Positions 17,683 through 27,034 of a DNA stretch of 64,000 bases are shown here, one piece after another; the stretch's first letter is position 1, and the number at the start of each line of letters is the position of its first letter. The position numbers and the translations under genes were made by a program. The notes under the pieces are model-generated. The model ran no database searches and had not been told where the DNA came from. It saw only the letters and a list, made by a program, of their open reading frames with translations. Origin of the DNA: Marinicellulosiphila megalodicopiae (GTDB lineage: Bacteria; Pseudomonadota; Gammaproteobacteria; Pseudomonadales; Natronospirillaceae). Location of the stretch: positions 2,976,001 through 3,040,000 of the forward strand of contig NZ_AP023087.1 in assembly GCF_045862395.1 (NCBI RefSeq), given 5' to 3'.

Positions 17683-19164
17683 TTATAAACCCACTACTTC
17701 TTTTCTATTTAATTGATATTTGCGCATTTTTTCTACTAATGTAGTACGTCGAATATGTAATTTCTCAGCCGCTCTAGCCACAACACCGTTTGCATCATCT
17801 AAGGCTTGTTTAATAAGATTACACTCTAGATTCGTTAAATATTCTTTTAAATCCAGACCATTTACAGGCAACAGTGCTTGTTGATCTAAACTTGCTTCAA
17901 TGGATGTCACACCACGCTGAGAATTAACTTCACCGGGTTCAAATTGAGGTAAATTATCTTTGATGTTTTGTTCATCATGATCATCAATATGTCGGTATTT
18001 TTTAGGTAATTCTTGAACACCAATCACTCCGAAAGGATGTAAGATTGCAAGTCGTTCAACCAGGTTTGCCATTTCTCGAATGTTTCCTGGCCAATCATGT
18101 CGTGCAATGGACATAATTGCTGCAGAATTAAATCGAATGGATCCACGTTTTTCATTTTCTAATCGAGAAATCAATTCATTTAATAAAATTGGAATATCTT
18201 CATAACGCTCACGTAATGCAGGCATTTCAATTGGGAAAACATTCAATCGGTAATATAAATCTTCACGAAAAAGATTTTTTTCAATCATTGATTCTAAATT
18301 ACGATGCGTTGCAGCAACAATTCTAACATCCGTTTTCATTGTTCGATTGCCACCTACACGCTCATAAGTATGTTCTTGCAATACACGTAAAAGTTTAACT
18401 TGCATATTAAGTGGCATATCGCCGATTTCATCTAAAAACAATGTCCCGCCTTCAGCTAACTCAAACCGTCCAGCACGGGAAGATACAGCCCCTGTAAAAG
18501 AGCCTTTTTCATGGCCAAACAATTCACTTTCTAGTAGCTCCGCTGGGATCGCCCCACAATTAATTGGAACAAACGGTTTATTTCTTCGAGGAGAATTATA
18601 GTGCAGATTACGTGCAACCACTTCTTTACCAGTACCCGACTCACCTTGGATTAAAACAGTGACATCTTTATCGGCTACTTGGGCCATCATTTCTCGTACA
18701 TTTTGGACTGCACGGGAACTTCCCACTAATGAACGAAATAATTGTGGTTCACGACGACTGTCTCGTCCACGTGTTAAATCATATTGTTCACGATAAACTT
18801 GAGCACGATGAAGGGTGTCTAATAATTTATTATAGCTAGGAGGAAATGCAATGCGACCAATTATTCGTCTTTTATAATCTTCTTCAAATTGAGTTTCATC
18901 TTGGTTTTGACCTAAAAATACAATAGGCAGTCCATTATCCCATTGGATGATTTCTTTAACCATCTCAATGCTACTATTTTGAGTTTCACCTAACATGATC
19001 GTAACGATTTCATCACTGCTTTGAAAATACTCCTTGCTCTTCTCTAACCAATTCTGACTTTTTAACGACACGGCTTCTTCACCTAAAAAATCTAAAATCA
19101 CTTTTAAATCATGTCGTCTTGTCTCGTCATCATCTATGATCAAAACTTTAATTTCTCGCCACAT
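17683..19164 (-). CDS. fleQ: Sigma-54-dependent flagellar/biofilm master regulator FleQ
   Basis: 493 residues from the ATG at 19164, chosen because it gives the MWREIKVLIIDDD N-terminus seen in P. aeruginosa FleQ; a GTG 12 bp upstream sits too close to the AAGGGAG site. Domains: divergent receiver-like REC (1-135), AAA+ (about 140-385, Walker A GESGTGKE, Walker B LFLDEIGD) and a Fis-type HTH (AAEKLHIRRTTLVEKMRKY). The sigma-54 contact loop is GSFTGA rather than GAFTGA. The LFRSLVG and ARNLHY motifs, which contact c-di-GMP in P. aeruginosa FleQ, are kept. FleQ activates flagellar genes and controls exopolysaccharide loci in response to c-di-GMP. No flagellar operon is next to it here. Confidence 0.95.
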   Translation of the reverse strand: MWREIKVLIIDDDETRRHDLKVILDFLGEEAVSLKSQNWLEKSKEYFQSSDEIVTIMLGETQNSSIEMVKEIIQWDNGLPIVFLGQNQDETQFEEDYKRRIIGRIAFPPSYNKLLDTLHRAQVYREQYDLTRGRDSRREPQLFRSLVGSSRAVQNVREMMAQVADKDVTVLIQGESGTGKEVVARNLHYNSPRRNKPFVPINCGAIPAELLESELFGHEKGSFTGAVSSRAGRFELAEGGTLFLDEIGDMPLNMQVKLLRVLQEHTYERVGGNRTMKTDVRIVAATHRNLESMIEKNLFREDLYYRLNVFPIEMPALRERYEDIPILLNELISRLENEKRGSIRFNSAAIMSIARHDWPGNIREMANLVERLAILHPFGVIGVQELPKKYRHIDDHDEQNIKDNLPQFEPGEVNSQRGVTSIEASLDQQALLPVNGLDLKEYLTNLECNLIKQALDDANGVVARAAEKLHIRRTTLVEKMRKYQLNRKEVVGL

Positions 19165-19495
19165 ACGATGTGTCACTCCCTTAGTAATAATATATCAATT
19201 ATAATTAGCAATATTCTGAACATTGATTGAATTTCTATACTTTTTTAGAATTTTCAGGTCAGATCGTACTTTTGCATAGATCGAGCCAAAGTTCAATTTT
19301 TAGTCAGCTTTTTGACCAATTTTTTCTACACTTAAGTAAAGACCGCATTCCTTCTCCTGTCAAATATATGACTTAAAAAAATATGTTTTTTAATGAAAAT
19401 CAAACAAAACTAAAAATAATAAGTACAATATGACAAAAAGTGTCCATTTACGACTTTTGGATTTCCACCCATTTATTTCACAATATGAGCCTAAT

Positions 19496-20095
19496 ATGAC
19501 AACCCCAATCACAATAGCTTTAACAGGTGCTTCTGGAGCGCAATATGGACTTCGTTTAATTGAATGTTTAATTTTACAAAATCAGGATGTTTATTTACTA
19601 TTTTCAAAGGCCGCTTTAATTGTCATTGCAACGGAAACAGAATTAAAATTACCAAATCAACCCAAAAAAATTCAAGAATTATTAACACAAAAATACCAAG
19701 CTCGACCAGGACAAATTCAAGTTTTTTCACAAGAACAATGGACCGCCCCTATTGCTTCAGGGAGCTCTAAAAGTAACAAAATGGTAATTTGTCCTGCAAG
19801 TTCAGGTACATTAGCTGCGATTGCAAATGGTATGTGCGAAAATTTAATTGAACGTGCAGCTGATGTTTTTTTAAAAGAACGCCGCCAATTAATTATTGTT
19901 CATCGAGAAACCCCATTACATGCGATTCACTTACAAAACATGCTGACATTAACACAAGCAGGAGCAGTGATAATGCCGGCCTCTCCTGGCTTTTATCATA
20001 ACCCAAAAACTATTGAAGATATGATTGATTTTATTGTCGCTAGGATTTTGGATCATTTAAAAATTGATCAGTCCTTAGTTAAACAATGGGGCTAA
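19496..20095 (+). CDS. ubiX: Flavin prenyltransferase UbiX
   Basis: 199 residues from the ATG at 19496, which gives the expected start (TTPITIALTGASGAQYGLRL); the open frame continues 22 codons upstream to another ATG at 19430 with no family match. Motifs are GASGAQYGLRL, ASGSSKSNKMVICPAS, NLIERAADVFLKERRQ and MPASPGFYHNPKT. UbiX attaches dimethylallyl phosphate to FMN to make the prenylated FMN cofactor of UbiD (10433-11908). It is divergent from fleQ. It has no obvious operon partner and ends at the terminator region shared with the GH6 gene. Confidence 0.95.
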   Translation: MTTPITIALTGASGAQYGLRLIECLILQNQDVYLLFSKAALIVIATETELKLPNQPKKIQELLTQKYQARPGQIQVFSQEQWTAPIASGSSKSNKMVICPASSGTLAAIANGMCENLIERAADVFLKERRQLIIVHRETPLHAIHLQNMLTLTQAGAVIMPASPGFYHNPKTIEDMIDFIVARILDHLKIDQSLVKQWG

Positions 20096-20900
20096 TAATT
20101 GAGTTAAGCATTCTATTGAGTTAAACATTCTAATTTGTAAGTGTTTATGATGCAAAAACTCATAAATACTGCGCAAATAATTTAAAATACAAACTTATCC
20201 TGTTGTTGATTTATAATGAGCTAAGTTCAGATAATACCAGCTTAATAATAAGTAAAATCGAGATACATCAAAAGTAAACGTACATTATTAGAAAATAAAC
20301 CAGCATTTTAAACGCGTCAATCATTAGAAAACAAGCATCTGACCGTCCAATATTTAATCTTATTCAAAGGCTCCATTTGTTGGAAACAGAGATAGGAATA
20401 TGGTAAAACACTAAAAGATTTTATGAATTTTTAGTTTTATTTCAAGCCAATAAAAAAGATTTTAGAATTCGCATCATCAGCTAAACTTTAATAACCGCCC
20501 ACCGCATTTAAACTCATAAAACATAATTTACAAGAGATACAAGGCGTTTTGTTTTTGTTGAATCCAGATATTGAAAAAATTTAAAAACATAAAATTTTGT
20601 TTTATCTATAGAGGCACACAACTTTCAGGGCTGTTGGATATGAAAATATTTCAAAATAATTGCATCCCACTATTACCTAATCACTTAGCATTTCTGAATG
20701 GTTTGATTCAAAGATCCAATCCGATAATAATTTGAAAACAAATTTACAATGAGCTGCTTTTAATTAGATTAAAAAATCCATCACTTAATATTCACAAAAT
20801 AATTCAAGTTTAATTCAGCTTAGCCGACTTAATATTCAACCTAAGAACAAATCTAACACAGGATGTGATTTTTAGTAGGATACCTAAAGATTTAAGGGCA
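20096..20900. other. 805-bp gap with no supportable gene
   Basis: All frames are broken by frequent stops, and no RNA gene or repeat was recognised. The stretch lies between the ubiX stop and the terminator of the GH6 cellulase. It is unusually long for this compact genome and may be a fully decayed gene. Confidence 0.5.
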
Positions 20901-20935
20901 AAAAAAAGCCCTGATGTTTTGCATCAGGGCTTTTT
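20901..20935. terminator. Strong terminator downstream of the GH6 cellulase
   Basis: A 10-bp perfect stem AGCCCTGATG/CATCAGGGCT with a 5-base loop; a run of seven A on the left gives the U-tract for the leftward GH6 transcript, and TTTTTATTA on the right allows rightward function. Confidence 0.9.
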
Positions 20936-20948
20936 ATTATTTAGCCAA

Positions 20949-23900
20949 TTATTCAGCAGAAACCGCCGTGGAATAATCGTAATCGTCATAATCGCCATAT
21001 GACCCTAATGCTGGGTAAGCATTATTGATCAACATTCTGTACTGCTCATCAAACCACAAACCAGCAGTTGGTGCGAAGAACGAATCAAGACTTGATCGAG
21101 TATCACGCCCTGCAGCATTACCAATAACACGCCCTTCAACTTCGCCTGTTTTAGGCGTACCTTCACCACCACAAACTGGGTCATAAGACTTACCAATTGT
21201 ATTCGCATCAGCAGGATTTGACGAACCATCTGATTCTCCTGGAGGTTTCATCCAATAAAAGGCATCAATCCAAGGGTGATTCGCTAGTGGATCCGTTTGT
21301 GGAGATTCACCAACACCCGCATCCATAACGTTACACCAACGACCGCGATGAGTACGCTTATCTACACGATTAGCCATTGCAGCATCGGCATCAGGAGCAC
21401 CTAGTTTAGTCGGTCTATTGTATTGAGCCTGAGAACCTGTTCCGTCAGTTTTACCCCAACCGTTACGTGCCGTATCAATAATAAACCCTAACTGCCCTTC
21501 AGCAAACCCAGCTGCTTTAAATTCAGTATTTAACACTTCCATAAAGTGTAATTCATCAACATATTTATTCCATTCGAAATAATTATCAGATGCATCTTTA
21601 CCTTCAATATTATATTCAAATAAAGGCGTGTAACCTGAAGTATTTGAAGCAAAACCACGAACTGCGGACAATCCAGATGGATGAGCATCTTCAATTAATT
21701 TTGTAAAACCAATAGCTGCTCCACCTGCATCTTCCGATGCCGTTGTAGAATTCCAATATTGTGTTATACCACCATTAACTGCTAAATCACGGTTACCATC
21801 CCAACCTAACCAGCCAGAGTGACCAATATCTAAATAAGTATAAACATTTGAATTACCATCTTCAGCAAAGGCATTAATTGCATAACGTAAACCTTGCACA
21901 TAAACACCATTTTCACCAGAGGTATCACCATCAACATCATGCAGTTTAATACAGTATGCATCTGTTGCTTTTTGAGGATCTTGGTTCGTTAACATATTTG
22001 GATATGAATCTGGTTCAAGCATCGCAACAATACGTAAACTATCGTATTTAGAGTCATTAAATGCAGCAGCTATTACGTCAATATATTCTTCTTTATATTT
22101 ATTTAATCCCGTACCGACATCAGCAGCATATGCTGGATCACCTAGCTTGGTATCATCACCAACTTCAACTAATAATCCACTTGATGCTAATGCAGCACAA
22201 TCGCGATCTGGTAAATTATAAATAATAATCACAACCAGCATTGGTGCGATTTGTCCGCCGTCAGCATTATCTTGATAATCTTGTTGCTGTGCTAAAGCAG
22301 CATCTAAATGTTCTGTCAGTGAACGTCGAGTTGCACTACCACCGATAGTTTCGGTCGAGTCCATCCAAATCGCACTTGGCATACGTTGAGTGTATTTCAT
22401 TTTTTGATACATACTTGAAGGACTTTGAGATTCAGTTTCAAAATCTAATGAAGTTTCATTAATAGCATGATACACATCTGGACTTGCATAAAAATATGAA
22501 TCAGAAAATGGATTGCCCGTAGTTTGTAAATCGGCAGAAGTATCACCAATCATTTTAATTAAAGGAATGACACCATCATAATCAGGTAACACATCGGTGA
22601 TCGGACGAACAATCACACCACCATCTTCTACATTGATAGTAATGGGTGAAGAGTCAATTTCACCTTCTGCATCTTTAACAGTCAAGATAGCTGAATACGT
22701 TCCAGGTTCTGTAAATGTAACACTTGGGGATTCACTATTATAAGGAATATTATCAATCACCCATGAGAATTCAACAATACCTTTATCATCAGTAGACTCG
22801 TCACTAAAAAAGCGCACGGTCAATGGTGCTTCGCCTGAAGTTACATTTGAAGTTGGGTTTGATACTGGTGGTTGATTGATGGATTTCACATCAATTTCAA
22901 TTGTGTCAACATCGCTTTTACCATCTTGGTCAGTTACTTTTAATTGAACTGGATGCTTTATAGCTTCGATAAACGTATATTCTTTTGAGATTTCAGTGAA
23001 TGTATTTCCATCAATTGACCAACTGTAAGTTAAGTTACTTTTGCCACCATCATCGTCTGATTGAGAAGCGTCGAAATTCACAGTTAAAGGTGCATTTCCA
23101 GTTAACACATCAGCAACAGCAACAGCTGTTGGCGCACCATTTTCTTGTTCGACTTCAATAGTCAGTGTTTTCTCATCTCTTAAACCTTTCTCATCTTCAA
23201 CAATTAATTTAACTATATAAGTACCGCTGTCTTGAAAAGTATAATTTTTAATCGATTCATTAAAAGATTCATTAGCAATTACCCAAGTGTACTTTTCGAT
23301 ACCAACATCATCCGTTGAAGTACTACCATCAAATACCACATCAAGTGGTACAGTGCCTGATAAAACAGAAGAAATAGGTTTAGCAACAGGACGCTCGTTG
23401 GCGGGAGTAACGTTTATTGTTACTTCTGCATTACCTATTAACCCGTCATTATCGGTTACTGTTAAAATAACGTCGTAATCTCCATCAGATGCAAAAGAAT
23501 AACTAATTTCATCACCTAATCTTGTTTTACCATCAATTGACCAAGAATATCTAACAATATTGCCATCATCTGTAGATCCAGAACCGTCGAAATTAAGTGA
23601 GTATGGTGCTTGTCCTGTTAGAGAATCAACCATAATACTAGCGACAGGGGCTTGTTTAGAAGTAAAGTCATAAGATTCAATTACAGTAACCGTTTCTTTT
23701 CCGTCACTTACTTCTAATACAATTGTAACTGCACCAGTTACATCATTTAGAATAATTGTACGTCCAGTCTGTGGATTAGGCACATTATTAACTGTCCACT
23801 TATAAGTTAAATTATCCCCATCCTGATCGTTTGCAAAAGCCGTCACCTGGTTATTACCCGACTGTATTATTTGAGCTGTAGGCGGACTATTTGGCGCAGT

Positions 23901-23975
23901 TTGAGAGCGAGTACATCCGTTAAGTGCAAATACAGCACCTAAAGCACATGCCATAATCGTTTTGTTAAATACCAT
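20949..23975 (-). CDS. Lipoprotein GH6 cellulase with five PKD domains
   Basis: 1008 residues. A lipoprotein signal (LNGC, Cys21) is followed by five PKD-like Ig domains (about 29-105, 110-193, 196-280, 283-371, 374-452; WSIDG/WVIDN and YTFxxxGTY/VTDxDG patterns) and a GH6 catalytic domain from about 465. GH6 signatures: VVIIIYNLPDRDCAAL (catalytic acid Asp region), MLEPDSYPNM, TYLDIGHSGWLGWDG and FYWMKPPGESDG. GH6 enzymes are inverting endoglucanases/cellobiohydrolases. There is no carbohydrate-binding module. The lipid anchor would keep the enzyme on the cell, with the PKDs as a stalk (inference). The ribosome site GAGG lies nine bases before the ATG. Upstream neighbours encode a LacI-GGDEF protein. 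Confidence 0.93.
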   Translation of the reverse strand: MVFNKTIMACALGAVFALNGCTRSQTAPNSPPTAQIIQSGNNQVTAFANDQDGDNLTYKWTVNNVPNPQTGRTIILNDVTGAVTIVLEVSDGKETVTVIESYDFTSKQAPVASIMVDSLTGQAPYSLNFDGSGSTDDGNIVRYSWSIDGKTRLGDEISYSFASDGDYDVILTVTDNDGLIGNAEVTINVTPANERPVAKPISSVLSGTVPLDVVFDGSTSTDDVGIEKYTWVIANESFNESIKNYTFQDSGTYIVKLIVEDEKGLRDEKTLTIEVEQENGAPTAVAVADVLTGNAPLTVNFDASQSDDDGGKSNLTYSWSIDGNTFTEISKEYTFIEAIKHPVQLKVTDQDGKSDVDTIEIDVKSINQPPVSNPTSNVTSGEAPLTVRFFSDESTDDKGIVEFSWVIDNIPYNSESPSVTFTEPGTYSAILTVKDAEGEIDSSPITINVEDGGVIVRPITDVLPDYDGVIPLIKMIGDTSADLQTTGNPFSDSYFYASPDVYHAINETSLDFETESQSPSSMYQKMKYTQRMPSAIWMDSTETIGGSATRRSLTEHLDAALAQQQDYQDNADGGQIAPMLVVIIIYNLPDRDCAALASSGLLVEVGDDTKLGDPAYAADVGTGLNKYKEEYIDVIAAAFNDSKYDSLRIVAMLEPDSYPNMLTNQDPQKATDAYCIKLHDVDGDTSGENGVYVQGLRYAINAFAEDGNSNVYTYLDIGHSGWLGWDGNRDLAVNGGITQYWNSTTASEDAGGAAIGFTKLIEDAHPSGLSAVRGFASNTSGYTPLFEYNIEGKDASDNYFEWNKYVDELHFMEVLNTEFKAAGFAEGQLGFIIDTARNGWGKTDGTGSQAQYNRPTKLGAPDADAAMANRVDKRTHRGRWCNVMDAGVGESPQTDPLANHPWIDAFYWMKPPGESDGSSNPADANTIGKSYDPVCGGEGTPKTGEVEGRVIGNAAGRDTRSSLDSFFAPTAGLWFDEQYRMLINNAYPALGSYGDYDDYDYSTAVSAE

Positions 23976-24301
23976 TTTTTATACCTCTATATAAAAAGAT
24001 GGATCACCATATGGCAAACTTGTACTTACAATACGAAAGGAAGTATCAATTTTTTGACATTAAAATGATCGAATTTTCAATTTTTTAAACGTTCCAATCT
24101 TAGTTAACTTACAAAACATTAACAATCATGAGTATTCAATTTTGCTACGAAGTTAAAATAAATAGTTGAATTAAAAATATGGACTATACTTTCAAAAAGT
24201 GTTTCTAGTAAAAACTGTGAATCAAGCCCGCACTTTATAAAATTACATCACATTTAATTAATATAAATAAAATGTAAGTAGAAAAGGCAAAAAGGTGAAT
24301 C
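23976..24301. other. Divergent promoter region between GH6 cellulase and FliT-like/GGDEF operon
   Basis: 326 bp, strongly AT-rich, must contain promoters for both directions. No confident -35/-10 pair, catabolite-repressor site or operator palindrome could be assigned by eye; TATACT at 24185-24190 is a possible -10 element but lacks a well-spaced -35. Confidence 0.4.
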
Positions 24302-24643
24302 ATGCAAAATAATTATCTTGAACATGAACAACAAAATGATTGGCAAAGAATTATTTTCCAATCTGAACACTTAAAAGAAATGGCTATCAGTGAAAACTGG
24401 GAAAATTTTCTAAGTGCCAGCAAAAAACATTCTCAAGATATTGAACGGTATTTTAGAAAACATTCGGCTCACTTATCTACTCAATTGCATACACAAAAAG
24501 ATATAGCATCATTAATTAAAACCGATCAATTTATCCAGCAGGTTTTGTCTAATAAAAATCAACAAATTGCAAAGGAACTGCTGCATATTCAAAAAAGAAA
24601 ATTTGCTGAAAATGCATACCATTTCATGCACTTAACCCATTAA
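24302..24643 (+). CDS. Small helical protein, FliT-like
   Basis: 113 residues, all predicted helix, no signal peptide. The N-terminus follows the FliT-type pattern: W-x-R-I-I-F-Q-S-E-x-L then A-I-S-E-N-W-E-N-F-L, with a later I-K-T-D-Q-F-I-Q-x-V-L helix. FliT chaperones the flagellar cap protein and binds FlhD4C2 in enterobacteria. A good ribosome site (AAGGTG) lies five bases before the ATG. The gene stops just before the GGDEF gene and is likely co-transcribed with it. No flagellar genes are adjacent. The FliT reading is based on pattern only and is tentative. Confidence 0.55.
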   Translation: MQNNYLEHEQQNDWQRIIFQSEHLKEMAISENWENFLSASKKHSQDIERYFRKHSAHLSTQLHTQKDIASLIKTDQFIQQVLSNKNQQIAKELLHIQKRKFAENAYHFMHLTH

Positions 24644-24655
24644 GTAAAAGTGATA

Positions 24656-27034
24656 ATGACTGAATTAAAAAAAAGACTAACCATTGGATTACAGGTTCCT
24701 GCCTTAGATAATATTTATATTAGATTGATATTAAAAGGTGTTCATTCAGCACTTAGCCGAATGGATGCCAACCTTATCATTTTTCCAGGTGAAACCCCAA
24801 ATAACCCATGGATGAAAATGCATCACCAAGAAGCGGTGATTTATGACTTAATTAGCCCTAAAAATGTAGATGCGCTAATTCTTCCTTCGGCAGTATTTTC
24901 TAATTTTTGTGCCGACGGAGAATTTCAAACATGGTTAGATAAATTTTCACAATTACCTATCGTAAGCTTAGGCACAGATTTAACCGATATTGTTGACACG
25001 CAAAGCAGCATATTAATAGATAATAATTCTGGCTTAGAAGCGTTAATTGAACATGTTATACATGAACATAATTATAAGAAAATTGCTTATTTAGGTGGAT
25101 CAAAAGACAACCAAGATGCAATAGAAAGACTGGAAACTTTCAAAAATACATTAACCAAACATAACATCCCAATTTCAGAAGATTATATTTTCTATGGGCA
25201 TTTTGCATACAGTGATGGAAAGGATTGTATAAAAGCTTTTTTTGACGAACGAAACATTCAACCAGAAATAATAATTTGTGCAAATGATAGCAGTGCCTTT
25301 GGTGTGATGGATGAATTACATAAACGAGGCCTGAGAATTCCAAAAGATATCGCGGTTACAGGATTTGATAATGCAAAAGAAGCAGAATATTACATTCCAC
25401 CTCTAAGTACAGTAAGCCAACCATTATTTGAACTAGGGTTAAAAGCAGCAGAAATAGCAGTAAAAATGGCTAATAATAAAAAAGTTGAAAAGAGCTATAA
25501 ATTAGAAACCCATTTCATTAATCGTCAATCATGTGGCTGTCAGCAAATTGATTTTTCTTCTTCAAAAACCCACAACCATGAACACATTCCTAATAATGAA
25601 AAAAATCAATTATTCGTTAACATCCTTGAGCGAATTAATTACGACCAACTTACTAACAACAACGTATCTAATTTAATAACAGATATCATCACCCTATTTA
25701 AAAGTGGGTTTGAAAACATATCAACAGATAAACATGCAAAAGACATACGTTCGATTTTATTGCAAAATTTTAACGAGCGATTTCAAAAAGATGTGAAGTC
25801 AGGAGAAAGCTTTGAAGTATGGCGAACCTACTTTAAAAAATTAGAAAAACATATTCTGACCAGTAACCTATCCAAAGTAGAAGTGCTTTTTTTCTTTCAA
25901 TTAAAAGATACTTTTTCGCAATCATTAATTTGTCACCTAGAGTCTCATAGTATTTTCAATGATCGGGCATATTTCTTTCGTAATTTTTTAAGAATAATTT
26001 TTGATGCTCGTACTTTAGAGCAGCTTTCTGAAGTACTTGCTTCTGAATTAGAGAATTTAGGAATTAAAAGCTTTTATTTAACTTGTTTTGATACTCCAAT
26101 TTTTCATGATCATAAAAAAAAATGGTACGCACCACAAAGTGCACAATTAACTAATGCATTTGATGCTGGCAACTACAATCAATTTTCAAAATCCCTTCCT
26201 CAATATGATACCGCTCAATTATTACCTGATCATTATTTACCAACCGACCGTAGGTTTTCGCTTGTCGTAGAATCTCTATATTTAAGTGGAGACCAACTTG
26301 GACGGATCTGTTATGAGTGGAGTATTAACGATACAGAAATGTTAACCAATTTAATGCTTAACGGACAAATTTCAACCGCTATAAAAAATATTCATATGTA
26401 TTACGAACAAAATAGAATTCAAAAGACTGTTAATAATCTCATGAACAACCTGACTCATATGAATACACAACTTGAAAATCAATCTAAATCCGATGAATTA
26501 ACTGTTTTATTAAATAGACGTGGTTTTTTAGAAAAAAGTGAAATGTTATTAAATCAAGCTAAAGAATTAGAATTTAATTGCAAACTTATGTTTTTAGATT
26601 TAGATGGCCTTAAAGCGATCAACGATAATTTTGGACATCATAAAGGTGATCTAGCTATCATTGAATTTGCAAACATTCTAAATACAGTGTTTAGACAAAA
26701 TGATGCTATTGCACGATTTGGTGGGGATGAATTTGTAGTGCTTGCCGCTAATGTATCTGATGAACTCATGCTGAAAAAAATCGCAATGATTCAACATCGA
26801 ATCGATCATTTTAATGTAGAAAATGAAGATAGTTGGATGTTAAGTGCTAGTATGGGATATGTAAATGCTGGTTACAAAGATGATCAACCTTTAAGTCATT
26901 TACTCACTCAAGCTGATCAAATATTGTACGAACAAAAACGCAAAAAGAAAAAATACTCAAAGGATACAATCCAACACTCAACTGGATTACTGTTTAACCC
27001 TAATCATTCAAATAACAAAAACGCTCGGATTTGA
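24656..27034 (+). CDS. Diguanylate cyclase with cytosolic LacI-type ligand-binding domain
   Basis: 792 residues from ATG 24656; a GTG two codons upstream is an alternative. Residues 1-290 form a type I periplasmic-binding/LacI-like sugar-binding fold (ALDNIYIRLILKGVHSAL, IAYLGGSKDNQDAIERL, IICANDSSAFGVMDELHKRG, AVTGFDNAKEAEYYIPPLSTVSQP) without the LacI helix-turn-helix or a signal peptide. An ~300-residue middle region including a GAF-like part follows. The GGDEF domain has an intact GGDEF (about 689-693) and an upstream inhibitory I-site R-Q-N-D. It should make c-di-GMP in response to a cytosolic small ligand, perhaps a sugar (inference from the fold and the neighbouring cellulase). The 3' end overlaps convergent rlpA by 31 bp. 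Confidence 0.88.
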   Translation: MTELKKRLTIGLQVPALDNIYIRLILKGVHSALSRMDANLIIFPGETPNNPWMKMHHQEAVIYDLISPKNVDALILPSAVFSNFCADGEFQTWLDKFSQLPIVSLGTDLTDIVDTQSSILIDNNSGLEALIEHVIHEHNYKKIAYLGGSKDNQDAIERLETFKNTLTKHNIPISEDYIFYGHFAYSDGKDCIKAFFDERNIQPEIIICANDSSAFGVMDELHKRGLRIPKDIAVTGFDNAKEAEYYIPPLSTVSQPLFELGLKAAEIAVKMANNKKVEKSYKLETHFINRQSCGCQQIDFSSSKTHNHEHIPNNEKNQLFVNILERINYDQLTNNNVSNLITDIITLFKSGFENISTDKHAKDIRSILLQNFNERFQKDVKSGESFEVWRTYFKKLEKHILTSNLSKVEVLFFFQLKDTFSQSLICHLESHSIFNDRAYFFRNFLRIIFDARTLEQLSEVLASELENLGIKSFYLTCFDTPIFHDHKKKWYAPQSAQLTNAFDAGNYNQFSKSLPQYDTAQLLPDHYLPTDRRFSLVVESLYLSGDQLGRICYEWSINDTEMLTNLMLNGQISTAIKNIHMYYEQNRIQKTVNNLMNNLTHMNTQLENQSKSDELTVLLNRRGFLEKSEMLLNQAKELEFNCKLMFLDLDGLKAINDNFGHHKGDLAIIEFANILNTVFRQNDAIARFGGDEFVVLAANVSDELMLKKIAMIQHRIDHFNVENEDSWMLSASMGYVNAGYKDDQPLSHLLTQADQILYEQKRKKKKYSKDTIQHSTGLLFNPNHSNNKNARI

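Noticed and set aside
24166..24190. Sigma-70 promoter TTGAAT...TATACT
   Set aside because: The spacer is only 13 bases, too short for a standard promoter.
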